Part shown: in pieces, positions 14,801-22,654 of the stretch
Layout: each line of letters starts with the position of its first letter
Position numbering within the stretch: the first letter of the stretch is position 1
Assembly (NCBI RefSeq): GCF_001613385.1
Contig: NZ_BDCG01000018.1
Span: 1 to 64,000, forward strand
Reading direction: 5' to 3'
Source: Nocardia flavorosea NBRC 108225
Lineage (GTDB): Bacteria; Actinomycetota; Actinomycetes; Mycobacteriales; Mycobacteriaceae
DNA: 64,000 nucleotides
Made by a program: the position numbers and the translations under genes
The notes under the pieces: generated by a model
What the model saw: the letters and a program-made list of their open reading frames with translations, nothing else
What the model was told of the DNA's origin: nothing
Database searches by the model: none

Positions 14801-16476
14801 ATCGTGAGCTGGAGGATTTCCTCGGGCGTGGTCCGGGTGCCGTTCTGGTCGAGGAGTTCCTCGAGGGCCTGGGAAACCACGAACTTCGTGAGCACTTCGG
14901 GCGTGTAGTACGACGCCGACTGCTGCCGTTCCCGGCCGGCGAGACGAAAGACGAAGGTGCCTTTGCGATGGACCACCGGTTTCAGCTCGCCCGTATCCGG
15001 GTCCTCGCCGCGGACGAAATCGGATTCCGAGAGATGGTCGGCGCGGTGCACCGGCACCACCCAGGAACCCTTTTCCGGGTTGCCGTCCTTGGCGACCTCA
15101 TACAGGTCTTCCTCAGCGAAGAACCCGGTGTACGACATCAGCCCCTCGTATACAGCCCCGAGCTGGTTGATACCGAGTTCGGCGTAGCTGATGAACCCCC
15201 GATCCGCCCCCTTACGGGTTTTGGATTCCTTGGTGAGCAGGAGGTGGGCCAGCACCTGCTGGGTGGCTTCGTTGCCGAGTTTCACCTCGTCGATGAGCTC
15301 GGTGGCTTTGCGGGAGAACAGGTCGGCGCGCAGCGGGTTGAACTGGAGGCCGGGGGCGGGGTCGTCGGTTATGTTCTCGCGGACGTGTGGGGTGTGGCCG
15401 TCTTCGACCAGGTCGAACAGTTTCTTCAGCGACTCGTAGAGGTGGGTGCCGGTGCGGGCGCGGTGGGAGACGAGTTCGGTGAGGGTGAGTTCGCGGAGGC
15501 GGTCGAGGCCGTAGCCCTCCTCGTATTCGGCGGCGCCGGTGGGGAGTACCTGCATTTCCGGGGATGCTTCGGCATACAGCAGGAACAGGATCCGGTACAG
15601 GAACCGCAGGGAATGTTTGGCGAGTTCGTTTGCGTCGATACCGTCCATCGACTCGCCCTTTTCGCGGCGCCGCCGGACGACTTCGTTGGCGATGATCTCG
15701 ATGGAGAGGCGGATACCTTCGCGGAGGTCCTTGGAGACACCGACGGTGTGTTTGACGGAATCTTCGAGGACGCCGGTCCACCAGATATTGCCGTCGGCGT
15801 CGGGTTTGAGGGATTGGGCGCCGAAGATGGCGGCGGTGCGGTCGACCTCCCCGCCGCGGGCTTCGTGTTTGCGTTCGGCGACGACGAGTAGGTCTACGGC
15901 GAGGTAGCGGCCCTCGGCCCAGCGTTCGGCTTCGGCGAGGAGATGCCATTGGCCGGCCTGGACGACGATGAAGGCGGGTGGGGTGTCGGAGCGGAAGGCG
16001 GCGGAGACGGTTTTAGACAGGGATTCGATGGGTTTGCCGTCTTCGGTGGCGGGGGTGAGCAGGCGGCCGGTGTCGGGGTCGAGGAGGGTTTCGAGGGAGT
16101 CGACCGGGTGCGCTTGCAGGAACAGGATGTTGGGGGTGCCGGGGAGTTGGGCTTCGGGGATGTGCAGGTCGGAGCCGGCGCGTTCGGCGGTGACGGGGGC
16201 GAGGTCGCCGGTGTGGCCGAAGACGTCGCGGATCTGCGCGTGGGCTTTGGGGGCGGCGTCGGGGGATTCGGCGAGGGCGGCGAGGGCTGTTTGGAGGTCG
16301 CGGGCGGCGGAGAGGAAACGGCTGCGGACGGTGGGGCGGCCTTCCTTGGCTTCGGCGTCCCAGCCTTTGCGCAGGTCCATGACACGGCCGTGGAAGGACT
16401 CCTTCACCGAATCGGTGGTGAAGTAGTGCTCGCTGATCCAGTCCTCGCCGACGACGATGGAATCGAAGGAAGCCAT
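11863..16476 (-). CDS. Large Eco57I-type N6-adenine DNA methyltransferase (DISARM DrmMI-like)
   Basis: A 1537-residue protein from ATG 16476, three bases after the helicase stop. Methyltransferase motif I is CEPALGSGAF (about residue 557), followed by VYGVDLNATAVELAEISLWL, and the catalytic motif is GNPPWVRPDW (about residue 921). An N-terminal region of more than 500 residues precedes the catalytic core, and a target-recognition region follows the NPPW. A VDLLVVAERKHEA segment near residue 190 could be a degenerate nuclease motif, but this is unproven. With the adjacent SNF2 helicase it resembles the DrmMI/DrmD pair of class 1 DISARM; PglX of BREX or a type IIG-like enzyme are alternatives. 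Confidence 0.75.
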   Translation of the reverse strand: MASFDSIVVGEDWISEHYFTTDSVKESFHGRVMDLRKGWDAEAKEGRPTVRSRFLSAARDLQTALAALAESPDAAPKAHAQIRDVFGHTGDLAPVTAERAGSDLHIPEAQLPGTPNILFLQAHPVDSLETLLDPDTGRLLTPATEDGKPIESLSKTVSAAFRSDTPPAFIVVQAGQWHLLAEAERWAEGRYLAVDLLVVAERKHEARGGEVDRTAAIFGAQSLKPDADGNIWWTGVLEDSVKHTVGVSKDLREGIRLSIEIIANEVVRRRREKGESMDGIDANELAKHSLRFLYRILFLLYAEASPEMQVLPTGAAEYEEGYGLDRLRELTLTELVSHRARTGTHLYESLKKLFDLVEDGHTPHVRENITDDPAPGLQFNPLRADLFSRKATELIDEVKLGNEATQQVLAHLLLTKESKTRKGADRGFISYAELGINQLGAVYEGLMSYTGFFAEEDLYEVAKDGNPEKGSWVVPVHRADHLSESDFVRGEDPDTGELKPVVHRKGTFVFRLAGRERQQSASYYTPEVLTKFVVSQALEELLDQNGTRTTPEEILQLTICEPALGSGAFAIEAVRQLAAEYLARKQQDLGKRIEPDRYPVELQKVKAHIALHQVYGVDLNATAVELAEISLWLDTMVAGLQAPWFGLHLRRGNSLIGARHAVYQPGDLARKTWLKTVPKDVPLGEEIGAGIHHFLLPAQGWGAVVDTAEAKTYAPEKREELRLWRNEIRKAPSKEIARRLAGLAQRVETLWEFTLRRLTIAESSIRRDLHLWGTDPIEQQTPAVTREQIEEVLYNENGAYRRLRRAMDAWCALWSWPVTTDTPAPVWDQWIGGLEAILGVQPKAGKYEKHGQISIGGDLSWYDLDVAEDTDRTFSQVFSIEKTKIAFPWLRVAEDIAFDQGFLHWELDFGAVFTSGGFDLQVGNPPWVRPDWDEASVLAEFDPWWQLANKPAETIRRQKLSEVIADPRVRTDYLNERTKQAGQSESLGSGIQRPVLAGLQPDLYRCFMERTWQSMHPDGIVSLIHPESHFTELRAQSLRRACYRRLRRHWQFRNEARLFEIHHAKEYGIHVYGADSEIGFKQASSLYHPDTVDRSLIHRGEGPIPGVKDEGGSWDLRPHAQRIVTVSESVLASWAALIDEPGIPAAEARMLYPVNRASAEVLDKIAVAPRLANASFKWTRGWEEDRDRKLGFFESRSSIPESWNDVILQGPHITVASPTFKQPNETMKNRLDTTPIDLESISGDFIPRTSYQRAVEASSFRSAYPKWDSKPSSDFFRIAWREMCEPANVRTLHATLLPQGPTHVHAVHSLTLQGDNKGLVVLAGVSHSIIADFMIKVIGNAHIKASTWLQLPHPTGHTLEEHLIVRTLRLNCQVAPFADLWNELYNPSWQQDSWTPGLAPAPTTALNAAGPRWDSHTPLRSASDRRQALIEIDAIVAVMLGITADELLTIYRTQFPVLQKYEREALYDANGRQLPTKLASEYRKKAGLPTSDLTVDGITYEEPIRGVDREHDMQLAHAHFSALIASKTLCPPRIRKK

Positions 16477-16478
16477 GG

Positions 16479-19364
16479 TCACTGATCCTTTTCGGGGACG
16501 ATCACCAGCAGCGGGCGCACCAGCTGCTGGGTGGGGGCGAGGGATTCGGCGAGGCGCTGCTCTTCGGCGATGCGGCGGGAGAGTTTGTCGACCTTGGTTT
16601 TCTGGCTGCCGAACAGGTCGAGTTGTTCGGCGGTGGAATGCCAGCGGTCGGCGCGGCGGCGCCATTCGGTGAGGAGTTCTGTGGCGGTGTGTTCCTGCTG
16701 GTCGAGGACGAGTTTCATCGATTGGCCGGCTTTGTCGACGGCGGTGGGGATGAGCTCGCGTAACCGGTCGAGGTCGGTGAGGGGGCCGGGGTTGGCGGTG
16801 CCGGGGCGCAGGCCGGTGTCGGTGAGCAGGAAGTCGAGGTCTTCGTGGGTGTTGACCAGGGAGAAGGTGGGGCTGTCGGGGTTGGGGAAGACGACGGTGG
16901 AGAAGACGCGGGAGACGAGCTGGCCGCGGCGGTTCATGAGGGTGCCCATGAGCAGGACGGTGGGGGCGTCGAGGGTGCCGCGGATGGCGAAGATCTGGTT
17001 GCGGCCCAGGGCGCTGAGGGCGCGGTCGCTGGCCCAGTCGAGAACGGGGTGCAGGGGGCCGAGGAAATGGGCTTCGGGCCAGGTGGTGTTGTTCACGCCC
17101 TTGCCCTGCTTGGCGGCGCGGAGCTGGGCGTCGCCGACCTGGGTGGAGGTGGCGAGTTTGAGGCGTTCGAGGACGCGGCCGTGCTGGAGGTAGTTCTGCG
17201 GGAGCTGGATCAGGCGCTGGCGCAGATCTTTCGGGGGGACGAGTTCGGCGATGCCGTGGTCGCGGTGGACGGTCCAGCCGACGCCGCCGGCGGTCGGGTC
17301 GGCGTGGGGGACGTCGTTGAAACCGGCGCGCAGGGCCTCGTCGAGGAAGGTGATGTCGTCGGGATACAGGCTTTGGCGGGGCTGTTCGGGTAGGTCGGGT
17401 GCCTCGTCGGTGTCGAGGTCGAGCTGGGCGAAGAAGGCGTCGATATCGTCGCCGTCGAGTACCTCGTCGATACTGCGGACCTGATCGTCGAGGGTGGTTT
17501 TGCGGGCCAGGACGTCGCGAATCGCGGACTCTTCCTCGCCCACACTGTGTTTGCCCATCAGTGAGGCGACATCACCGAGTGTGGAGTGGGCCTGGTTCTC
17601 CTTCTCCAGCAGGCGGGACAGGACGCGGAGGTCGCCGGAGAACTCGGCGTCGGACGGTTCGAGGACGAGGGAGGAGATGACGGGTGGGCGGCGCTGGCCG
17701 TAACGGTCGATACGGCCGTTGCGCTGTTCGATCCGGATCAGCGACCAGGGGATGTCGTAGTGGATGAGGTGGTGGCACTGGGCGTGCAGGTTCACGCCCT
17801 CGGAGGCGACATCGCCGGTGACGAGGACTCGGAGGGGGGAGGTTTCGAGTTTGAAGCTGTCGACGATCTTCATCTGTTCGGTATCGGAGAGGCCGCCGTG
17901 CAGCATGGCGATGTTCTCCGGCTTCAAACCCAATGCGTCGGGCAAGGATTCGGTGAGCCATTTCAGGGTGGCGATACGTTCGGCGAACACCACGGCGCGC
18001 AGGTCCGATTTCGGGCCGACACCGATCTCGCACAGGCGCTGCACCAGTGCGGCCTGTTTGCCCGCGGATTCGGTGAATGCCTTGTCGTTGAGGTCGGCGA
18101 GGGTGTCGAGGGCGGTGAGTTCGGTGCGCTGCTCGGGGGTGTGCGGGCCGTCCTCCTCGCGTAGCTTGCTACGGCGCTGGCTGATCGACTCGCGGAGCGC
18201 GGCGGGGGAGGAGAGGAAGGCTTTCGCCAAGGTCCACGGGAACAGGGATTTCGCCTCGCCGGAATACGGGGACGCGCCGGTACTCGGGTGCAACCACACC
18301 TGAGCCAGCTCCCGGGCGACGGCGTCCTCGGCGGCCGAGGGCTGAACCAGGCTGTGCACGGGTTCGGCGCGTTCGGCCCAATCGCTGCCGACCTCCGCGG
18401 CGACCTCGTCGTGATGGCGGTGGCGGCGGATGAGCAGGGTGGAGACGTCCTCTTTGCGGAACGAACCGTCGGCGGCGACGGCGGTGGGGTCGAGCAGGCG
18501 CAGGAGTTCGGCGAAGGATTCCTCGCGGCCGTTGTGCGGGGTGGCCGAGGCGAGGATCAGGGCCTCGGTGTTCGGGGCGAGGACGCGGGCGAGTTCGTTG
18601 TTCTGGGTGCCGACGTTGGTGAGGTTGTGGGATTCGTCGATTACCACCGCGTCCCAGTGCTGGCGCTCCAGATGTGCTTTGTAGCGGGGGCTTTTGAGGG
18701 TGTCGATCGAGATGATCGCGCGTTTGTAGTAGGTGAAGGGGTTGCGGGTGGCCGGGAGTTTCTGGCGGACCTTCTGGATGCCGGCGGAATCGAGGCGCAC
18801 GAACGGCAGGGCGAAACGGCACCACAGTTCGTGCTGCATCTGCTCGAGGACGTGGCGCGGCGTGACGATGAGAATGCGTTCGCCGCGGCCGCGTTGCACG
18901 AGTTCGGACAGGATCATGCCGATTTCGAGGGTTTTGCCCAGGCCCACTGCGTCGGCGAGGAGGATGCGGGGGCGGATGAGGCGGGGGTCGAGGGCCTTGG
19001 CGACGGCGGCGCGCTGGTAGCCGAGGGAATCGGCGAGCATGCGGGTGGAGACGGTGAGGGTCTGGTCGCCGTAGGGGAACGGGGTTTTGCGTAGCAGGGC
19101 TTCGAGCCAGAGGCGGGAGTCGCGGTAGCCGGAGGAGCCGTCGGGCACGATCTCGGCATCGGCCGGGTTCAGGACCTGGATATCGTCGAGCCGGTTGTAG
19201 AAGATCGCGGTGGTGTCCGCGACCAGTTCGGACAGACCACGCACCCGCAGCAACCAGCCGTCGGACCCCTGTTCGGCAGAAGTCACCAGCCATTCCTCGT
19301 CACGGACCACGACGATCGAGCCGGGCGCTACGGAGAGAGCGTCACGCGGGTGCACGAGGGTCAT
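16479..19364 (-). CDS. SNF2-family helicase/ATPase (DISARM DrmD-like)
   Basis: A 961-residue superfamily 2 ATPase. Motif I is LLADAVGLGKTLEIGMIL, the Walker B box is VVIDESHNL (DESH), motif III is LASATPHNG, and motifs V/VI are VTGDVASEGVNLHAQ and RIEQRNGRIDRYGQ, the RapA/HepA-like SNF2 form. A long C-terminal extension contains an SLYPDDITFLDEALRAGF segment and a charged coiled region near the end. Such helicases occur in DISARM (DrmD) and other defence islands, where they move along DNA. It is followed by a methyltransferase gene and preceded at 70 bases by a NERD nuclease gene on the same strand. Confidence 0.85.
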   Translation of the reverse strand: MTLVHPRDALSVAPGSIVVVRDEEWLVTSAEQGSDGWLLRVRGLSELVADTTAIFYNRLDDIQVLNPADAEIVPDGSSGYRDSRLWLEALLRKTPFPYGDQTLTVSTRMLADSLGYQRAAVAKALDPRLIRPRILLADAVGLGKTLEIGMILSELVQRGRGERILIVTPRHVLEQMQHELWCRFALPFVRLDSAGIQKVRQKLPATRNPFTYYKRAIISIDTLKSPRYKAHLERQHWDAVVIDESHNLTNVGTQNNELARVLAPNTEALILASATPHNGREESFAELLRLLDPTAVAADGSFRKEDVSTLLIRRHRHHDEVAAEVGSDWAERAEPVHSLVQPSAAEDAVARELAQVWLHPSTGASPYSGEAKSLFPWTLAKAFLSSPAALRESISQRRSKLREEDGPHTPEQRTELTALDTLADLNDKAFTESAGKQAALVQRLCEIGVGPKSDLRAVVFAERIATLKWLTESLPDALGLKPENIAMLHGGLSDTEQMKIVDSFKLETSPLRVLVTGDVASEGVNLHAQCHHLIHYDIPWSLIRIEQRNGRIDRYGQRRPPVISSLVLEPSDAEFSGDLRVLSRLLEKENQAHSTLGDVASLMGKHSVGEEESAIRDVLARKTTLDDQVRSIDEVLDGDDIDAFFAQLDLDTDEAPDLPEQPRQSLYPDDITFLDEALRAGFNDVPHADPTAGGVGWTVHRDHGIAELVPPKDLRQRLIQLPQNYLQHGRVLERLKLATSTQVGDAQLRAAKQGKGVNNTTWPEAHFLGPLHPVLDWASDRALSALGRNQIFAIRGTLDAPTVLLMGTLMNRRGQLVSRVFSTVVFPNPDSPTFSLVNTHEDLDFLLTDTGLRPGTANPGPLTDLDRLRELIPTAVDKAGQSMKLVLDQQEHTATELLTEWRRRADRWHSTAEQLDLFGSQKTKVDKLSRRIAEEQRLAESLAPTQQLVRPLLVIVPEKDQ

Positions 19365-19434
19365 CTATGGTGCTCCTGGTCTGTGGACGGCCGAAGGAAT
19401 CAACTTAGTCTCGCTTGCGGGCCCTGATTTGTTT

Positions 19435-20085
19435 CTACGCGATTCCACTCAAACCGGGAGCAGGTTCGCCACCAGGCCATTCTGCCGACAGCAACTGCTC
19501 GGGGGGCGCGATTCCCACGGAGGCCAGCGCTCGCTCGATACCGTCGACCCGGCTCCGGGTCATGCGGTGACAGGCGTTGTGCGTCGGGCGGGACAGCCGC
19601 TCCAGGAGTGAATCGACCGTCAGGGTGTGGCGGCGCTCCCGGCCCGGGAGCTCGATTTGCAGCTGGTCGTTGCTCAGGCACAGCACCGGGCGAACGGCGA
19701 CGTATTCACCGGCCGCGCACAAGAGCCGCTCGAGCGCCGTGCTCTTGTGCAGTGTCAGCTGGAGCGGGCGGCCGTGCGTGATCTGCTGGTTCGAATCTTT
19801 TGTCTGTACCCAGCAGCCGGACTCGGTCGCGGTGAGACGGCCGCGCCAGGACTTCAACTCCACCAGATACAGACCGCTCGGCGCGGTGATGAGCAGGTCG
19901 ACCTCGAACAGCCGGCCCGTGGCGGTCGCGAAGCTGAAATTGGACCAGGCCCGCCACGGGTCGGCATCAGGCATGGCGGCGCGGATACGTTCCAGGGCGG
20001 AGCGCTCGTGCCCATAGGTGGATTCGTTGACGGCCGTCCACCGTCGTGTGCACAGCGAGGTTCGCATGGTGGGCTTGGTTCCCAT
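19435..20085 (-). CDS. NERD-domain nuclease-related protein
   Basis: A 216-residue protein starting at ATG 20085 with an AGGTGGGAGGG ribosome site (ATG 20067 is an alternative). The NERD core is visible: YGHERSALERIRAAMPDADP, then FEVDLLITAPSGLYLVELKSW with the D-x-n-E-x-K type residues, and GCWVQTKDSNQQITHGRPLQ. NERD domains belong to the PD-(D/E)XK-related nucleases and are frequent in defence loci, including Pgl/BREX-associated proteins. The gene precedes the SNF2 helicase by 70 bases on the same strand, giving a nuclease-helicase-methyltransferase order. Confidence 0.75.
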   Translation of the reverse strand: MGTKPTMRTSLCTRRWTAVNESTYGHERSALERIRAAMPDADPWRAWSNFSFATATGRLFEVDLLITAPSGLYLVELKSWRGRLTATESGCWVQTKDSNQQITHGRPLQLTLHKSTALERLLCAAGEYVAVRPVLCLSNDQLQIELPGRERRHTLTVDSLLERLSRPTHNACHRMTRSRVDGIERALASVGIAPPEQLLSAEWPGGEPAPGLSGIA

Positions 20086-20098
20086 CCCTCCCACCTGC

Positions 20099-20470
20099 TC
20101 AGTACTCGTGGTGCGGGCAGTAGGCGGTGATGGCCGCGTGCACGAAGATGTACGGGTAATCGACCGCGTCCTCGTGACTTTCCGCCAGCGCGATCCGATT
20201 ACTCGCCGACCCGCCGTACACGTCGAGCCAGTCGCAGTCGGCCCGGGCGAGCTGGATAGCGGCGTCCTGGACGTCGCAGGGCTCTTCGTCGAAGTGGGAT
20301 TCGTAGAGGAAAACGTGATCGGCGTCGGAGCGCGGTGCGCAGCCGGGCGCGGACGAGCCACCGGCGGAACCGGTCGCGGGGGCGGCCGAGGCGGTGGGGG
20401 TGGTGACGGACAGGGTTGCCGCGGCGGCGATGGCGAGAACGGCGGTAAGGGGGCGGGTGGTGCTGAGCAT
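20099..20470 (-). CDS. Secreted DUF732-like protein
   Basis: A 123-residue protein with a Sec signal peptide (AVLAIAAAATLSVTTPTASA, cleavage near residue 29), an Ala/Ser/Gly-rich linker and a C-terminal helical domain with DHVFLYESHFD, DVQDAAIQLARADCDWLDVYG and AITAYCPHHEY. Two paired cysteines and the layout match mycobacterial DUF732 secreted proteins of unknown function. It ends 13 bases before the NERD gene. It looks like a housekeeping-type gene caught at the edge of the divergent defence operons. Confidence 0.75.
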   Translation of the reverse strand: MLSTTRPLTAVLAIAAAATLSVTTPTASAAPATGSAGGSSAPGCAPRSDADHVFLYESHFDEEPCDVQDAAIQLARADCDWLDVYGGSASNRIALAESHEDAVDYPYIFVHAAITAYCPHHEY

Positions 20471-20556
20471 GTGTTCCCCCGGAACGGTGTGAAGGGAGCC
20501 GCCGGCGAAGCGGGGCTTTGAAGTGAAGCAACCATACGAATATCGTGAAAGCAATG

Positions 20557-20578
20557 TCAACACATTTGCGGATGTTGA
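20557..20578 (+). promoter_or_regulatory. Inverted repeat in the divergent control region
   Basis: TCAACA (20557-20562) and TGTTGA (20573-20578) flank a 10-base spacer about 52 bases upstream of the HTH-methyltransferase gene and between divergent promoters. The surrounding 20525-20580 stretch is A+T-rich. The methyltransferase carries its own helix-turn-helix, so autoregulation here is plausible. Confidence 0.35.
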
Positions 20579-20629
20579 TTTTTGCTCACCGGGTGGGCAG
20601 AGTTGACGCCACGGAGCGAGAGGAGTGGT

Positions 20630-22594
20630 ATGCCGGAGTCCGGGTCCACGGTCAGTGCGGCAGAGCTCTCCAGGTTGGCCGGGGTCACACGCGCCACCGT
20701 CAGCAACTGGCGGCGACGGCACAGCGACTTCCCCAAACCCGTAGGCGGCAGTGAGGCCCGGCCTCAGTTCGAACTCGCCGCGGTGCGGGCTTGGCTGTCC
20801 GATCACGACATCGCGCCCGCCGAATCGCCGATCGCGGAACTGCGGACACTGATCCGGGCCGAGGCGACACCGGAAGACGTCACGCGGCTGATGCGCGGTC
20901 TGCGTCACGGCGCAGCAGAGTGGGTCGCCGACGAATCGGCACCCGCCGAACTCGCACGCGGGGTGCTGCCCCTTCTCACGAAAGTGCAGGACACCGAAGG
21001 CGCGCGTTCGGCGGTCGACGCTCTCGCCGAACGGGCCATGGAACACCAGCCCACCACAGGTGTCTACCCCACCCCTGACCGTGTGGCCGCTCTCATGGCA
21101 CGGCTGGCCTGCGGTCCGCCCACCGGTAGCTTCCGCAGCGTTCTGGACCCCGCCTGCGGCAGCGGGACATTGCTGGCAGCCGCCGCGGGGCGCGGCGTCG
21201 GCGAACTCTACGGCCAGGACAGTGCACCGGTCCAGGTGGAGCGCGCCCGCCTGACGGTAGCCGCGGAAACCGGGACCGAACCCGACATCCGTGCCGGGGA
21301 CAGTCTGCAGGCCGACGCCTTCCCCGATCTGCTCGTCGACGCGGTGCTCGTGAATCCGCCCTACGGCGACCGGGATTGGGGCGTGGCCGAGCTCGCGTTC
21401 GACACCCGCTGGGAATTCGGGCTACCGCCCCGCCTGGAATCGGAGCTGGCCTGGGTACAGCACGCTGTCGCTCATCTGCGACCGGGGGGAACGGCTGCCG
21501 TGCTGTTGCCCCCGGCGGTGGCTGGGCGGCCGTCGGGTCGCAAGATCCGGGCCGGTCTGGTGCGGGCGGGTGTGCTCCGGGCGGTGGTGGGGCTGGCGCC
21601 CGGAGCCGCGCAACCCCGGCACGTCGGGTTGCAGATCTGGGTGCTGCGCAAGCCCGCACCGGATAGCCCCGCATCCGACACCGTGCTGTTCGTCGATACG
21701 AACCGGATACCGCCCGGAAGCGGAGAAGACCGAATCGCCTGGGATGTCGTGACAGAGAGCGTAGTCAGTGCCTGGGAAGCGTTCGGGAGCGGGAAGGATC
21801 CTGCGACAAAGGTCGCCGCGGCGGTCAGCTCGATCGATATCCTCGACGACACGGTCGACCTGGCGCCTTCGCTGTATGTGCACGAAACCGTGGACTCCGA
21901 AGGAGTGTCGGACCGGATCGACGCCGCGGTGCACCGGCTCGGCGAGGCCGGTGCGGAATTCGCCGCGGCGCGCGCCGCGCTGGCGGGCTGGACCGAATCG
22001 CGGGGACGGTCGTGGCGCCGGGTCACCATCGCGGAACTGGTGAAACACGGGCAGGTGCAATGGTTCCGGGCGCAGCCACCGGCCGGCGAGCAATCCGGCT
22101 CCGGGCGGGTGGTGCTGACCGCCGCCGATATCGCCACCGGCAGGCTGCCGTCGGGGACGACGAGTTCCGCGCGGACAGCCGAAGAGATCGGTATCGAACC
22201 GGGTGACGTGCTGGTTCCGGCGGTCCGGGCCGATCACGGCGACAACCGTGTCGTTCGCGTCGCCGGACCGGAGGACGCCGCGGCGGTGCGGGGTCCGCAT
22301 CTGCATACGCTGCGGGTCGACCGGGAACGCCTCGACCCCTGGTTCCTCGCCGGATTCCTGACCGGTTCCGACGGCATCTCCGCGGCCCGGGGCTCGACCG
22401 CGCGCTTCGATCCCGGCAAGATCAGGATCCCGGTGGTGTCCGCGGTCGAACAGCAGCACTACGGCCTGCTGTTCCGGCGTTTCTTCCAACTCCGGCTCGC
22501 GGCCGCACGCGCCGCCGCGGCCGCGGACGACCTCGCCGACCAGGTGTTCACCGGACTCACCACCGGTGCGCTGATACCGCAGGAAGAACAGTGA
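20630..22594 (+). CDS. N6-adenine DNA methyltransferase with N-terminal helix-turn-helix (HsdM-like)
   Basis: A 654-residue protein from ATG 20630 (AGGAG upstream). Residues 7-55 are a winged or MerR-like helix-turn-helix (VSAAELSRLAGVTRATVSNW, then QFELAAVRAWLSDHD). The methyltransferase core has motif I LDPACGSGTLLAAA (about residue 182) and catalytic NPPYGDRDW (about residue 243). The C-terminal part (from about residue 470) reads like an HsdS-type target-recognition domain (WRRVTIAELVKHG, LTAADIATGRLP). So modification and recognition are fused in one chain. It starts an operon with a catalytically incomplete relative and a Ser/Thr kinase. Confidence 0.8.
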   Translation: MPESGSTVSAAELSRLAGVTRATVSNWRRRHSDFPKPVGGSEARPQFELAAVRAWLSDHDIAPAESPIAELRTLIRAEATPEDVTRLMRGLRHGAAEWVADESAPAELARGVLPLLTKVQDTEGARSAVDALAERAMEHQPTTGVYPTPDRVAALMARLACGPPTGSFRSVLDPACGSGTLLAAAAGRGVGELYGQDSAPVQVERARLTVAAETGTEPDIRAGDSLQADAFPDLLVDAVLVNPPYGDRDWGVAELAFDTRWEFGLPPRLESELAWVQHAVAHLRPGGTAAVLLPPAVAGRPSGRKIRAGLVRAGVLRAVVGLAPGAAQPRHVGLQIWVLRKPAPDSPASDTVLFVDTNRIPPGSGEDRIAWDVVTESVVSAWEAFGSGKDPATKVAAAVSSIDILDDTVDLAPSLYVHETVDSEGVSDRIDAAVHRLGEAGAEFAAARAALAGWTESRGRSWRRVTIAELVKHGQVQWFRAQPPAGEQSGSGRVVLTAADIATGRLPSGTTSSARTAEEIGIEPGDVLVPAVRADHGDNRVVRVAGPEDAAAVRGPHLHTLRVDRERLDPWFLAGFLTGSDGISAARGSTARFDPGKIRIPVVSAVEQQHYGLLFRRFFQLRLAAARAAAAADDLADQVFTGLTTGALIPQEEQ

Positions 22595-22654
22595 TCACCG
22601 GTACCGGGCTGCTAATTTGCGAGGACATGTGGTGACGGGCAGGAAGGGCTCGAC

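Noticed and set aside
13927..15891. 654-codon open frame on the plus strand opposite the giant methyltransferase
   Set aside because: It mirrors the GC-rich third codon position of the methyltransferase gene on the other strand, gives low-complexity Gly/Val/Asp-rich protein without domains, and has no ribosome site. The minus-strand frame carries full methyltransferase motifs.
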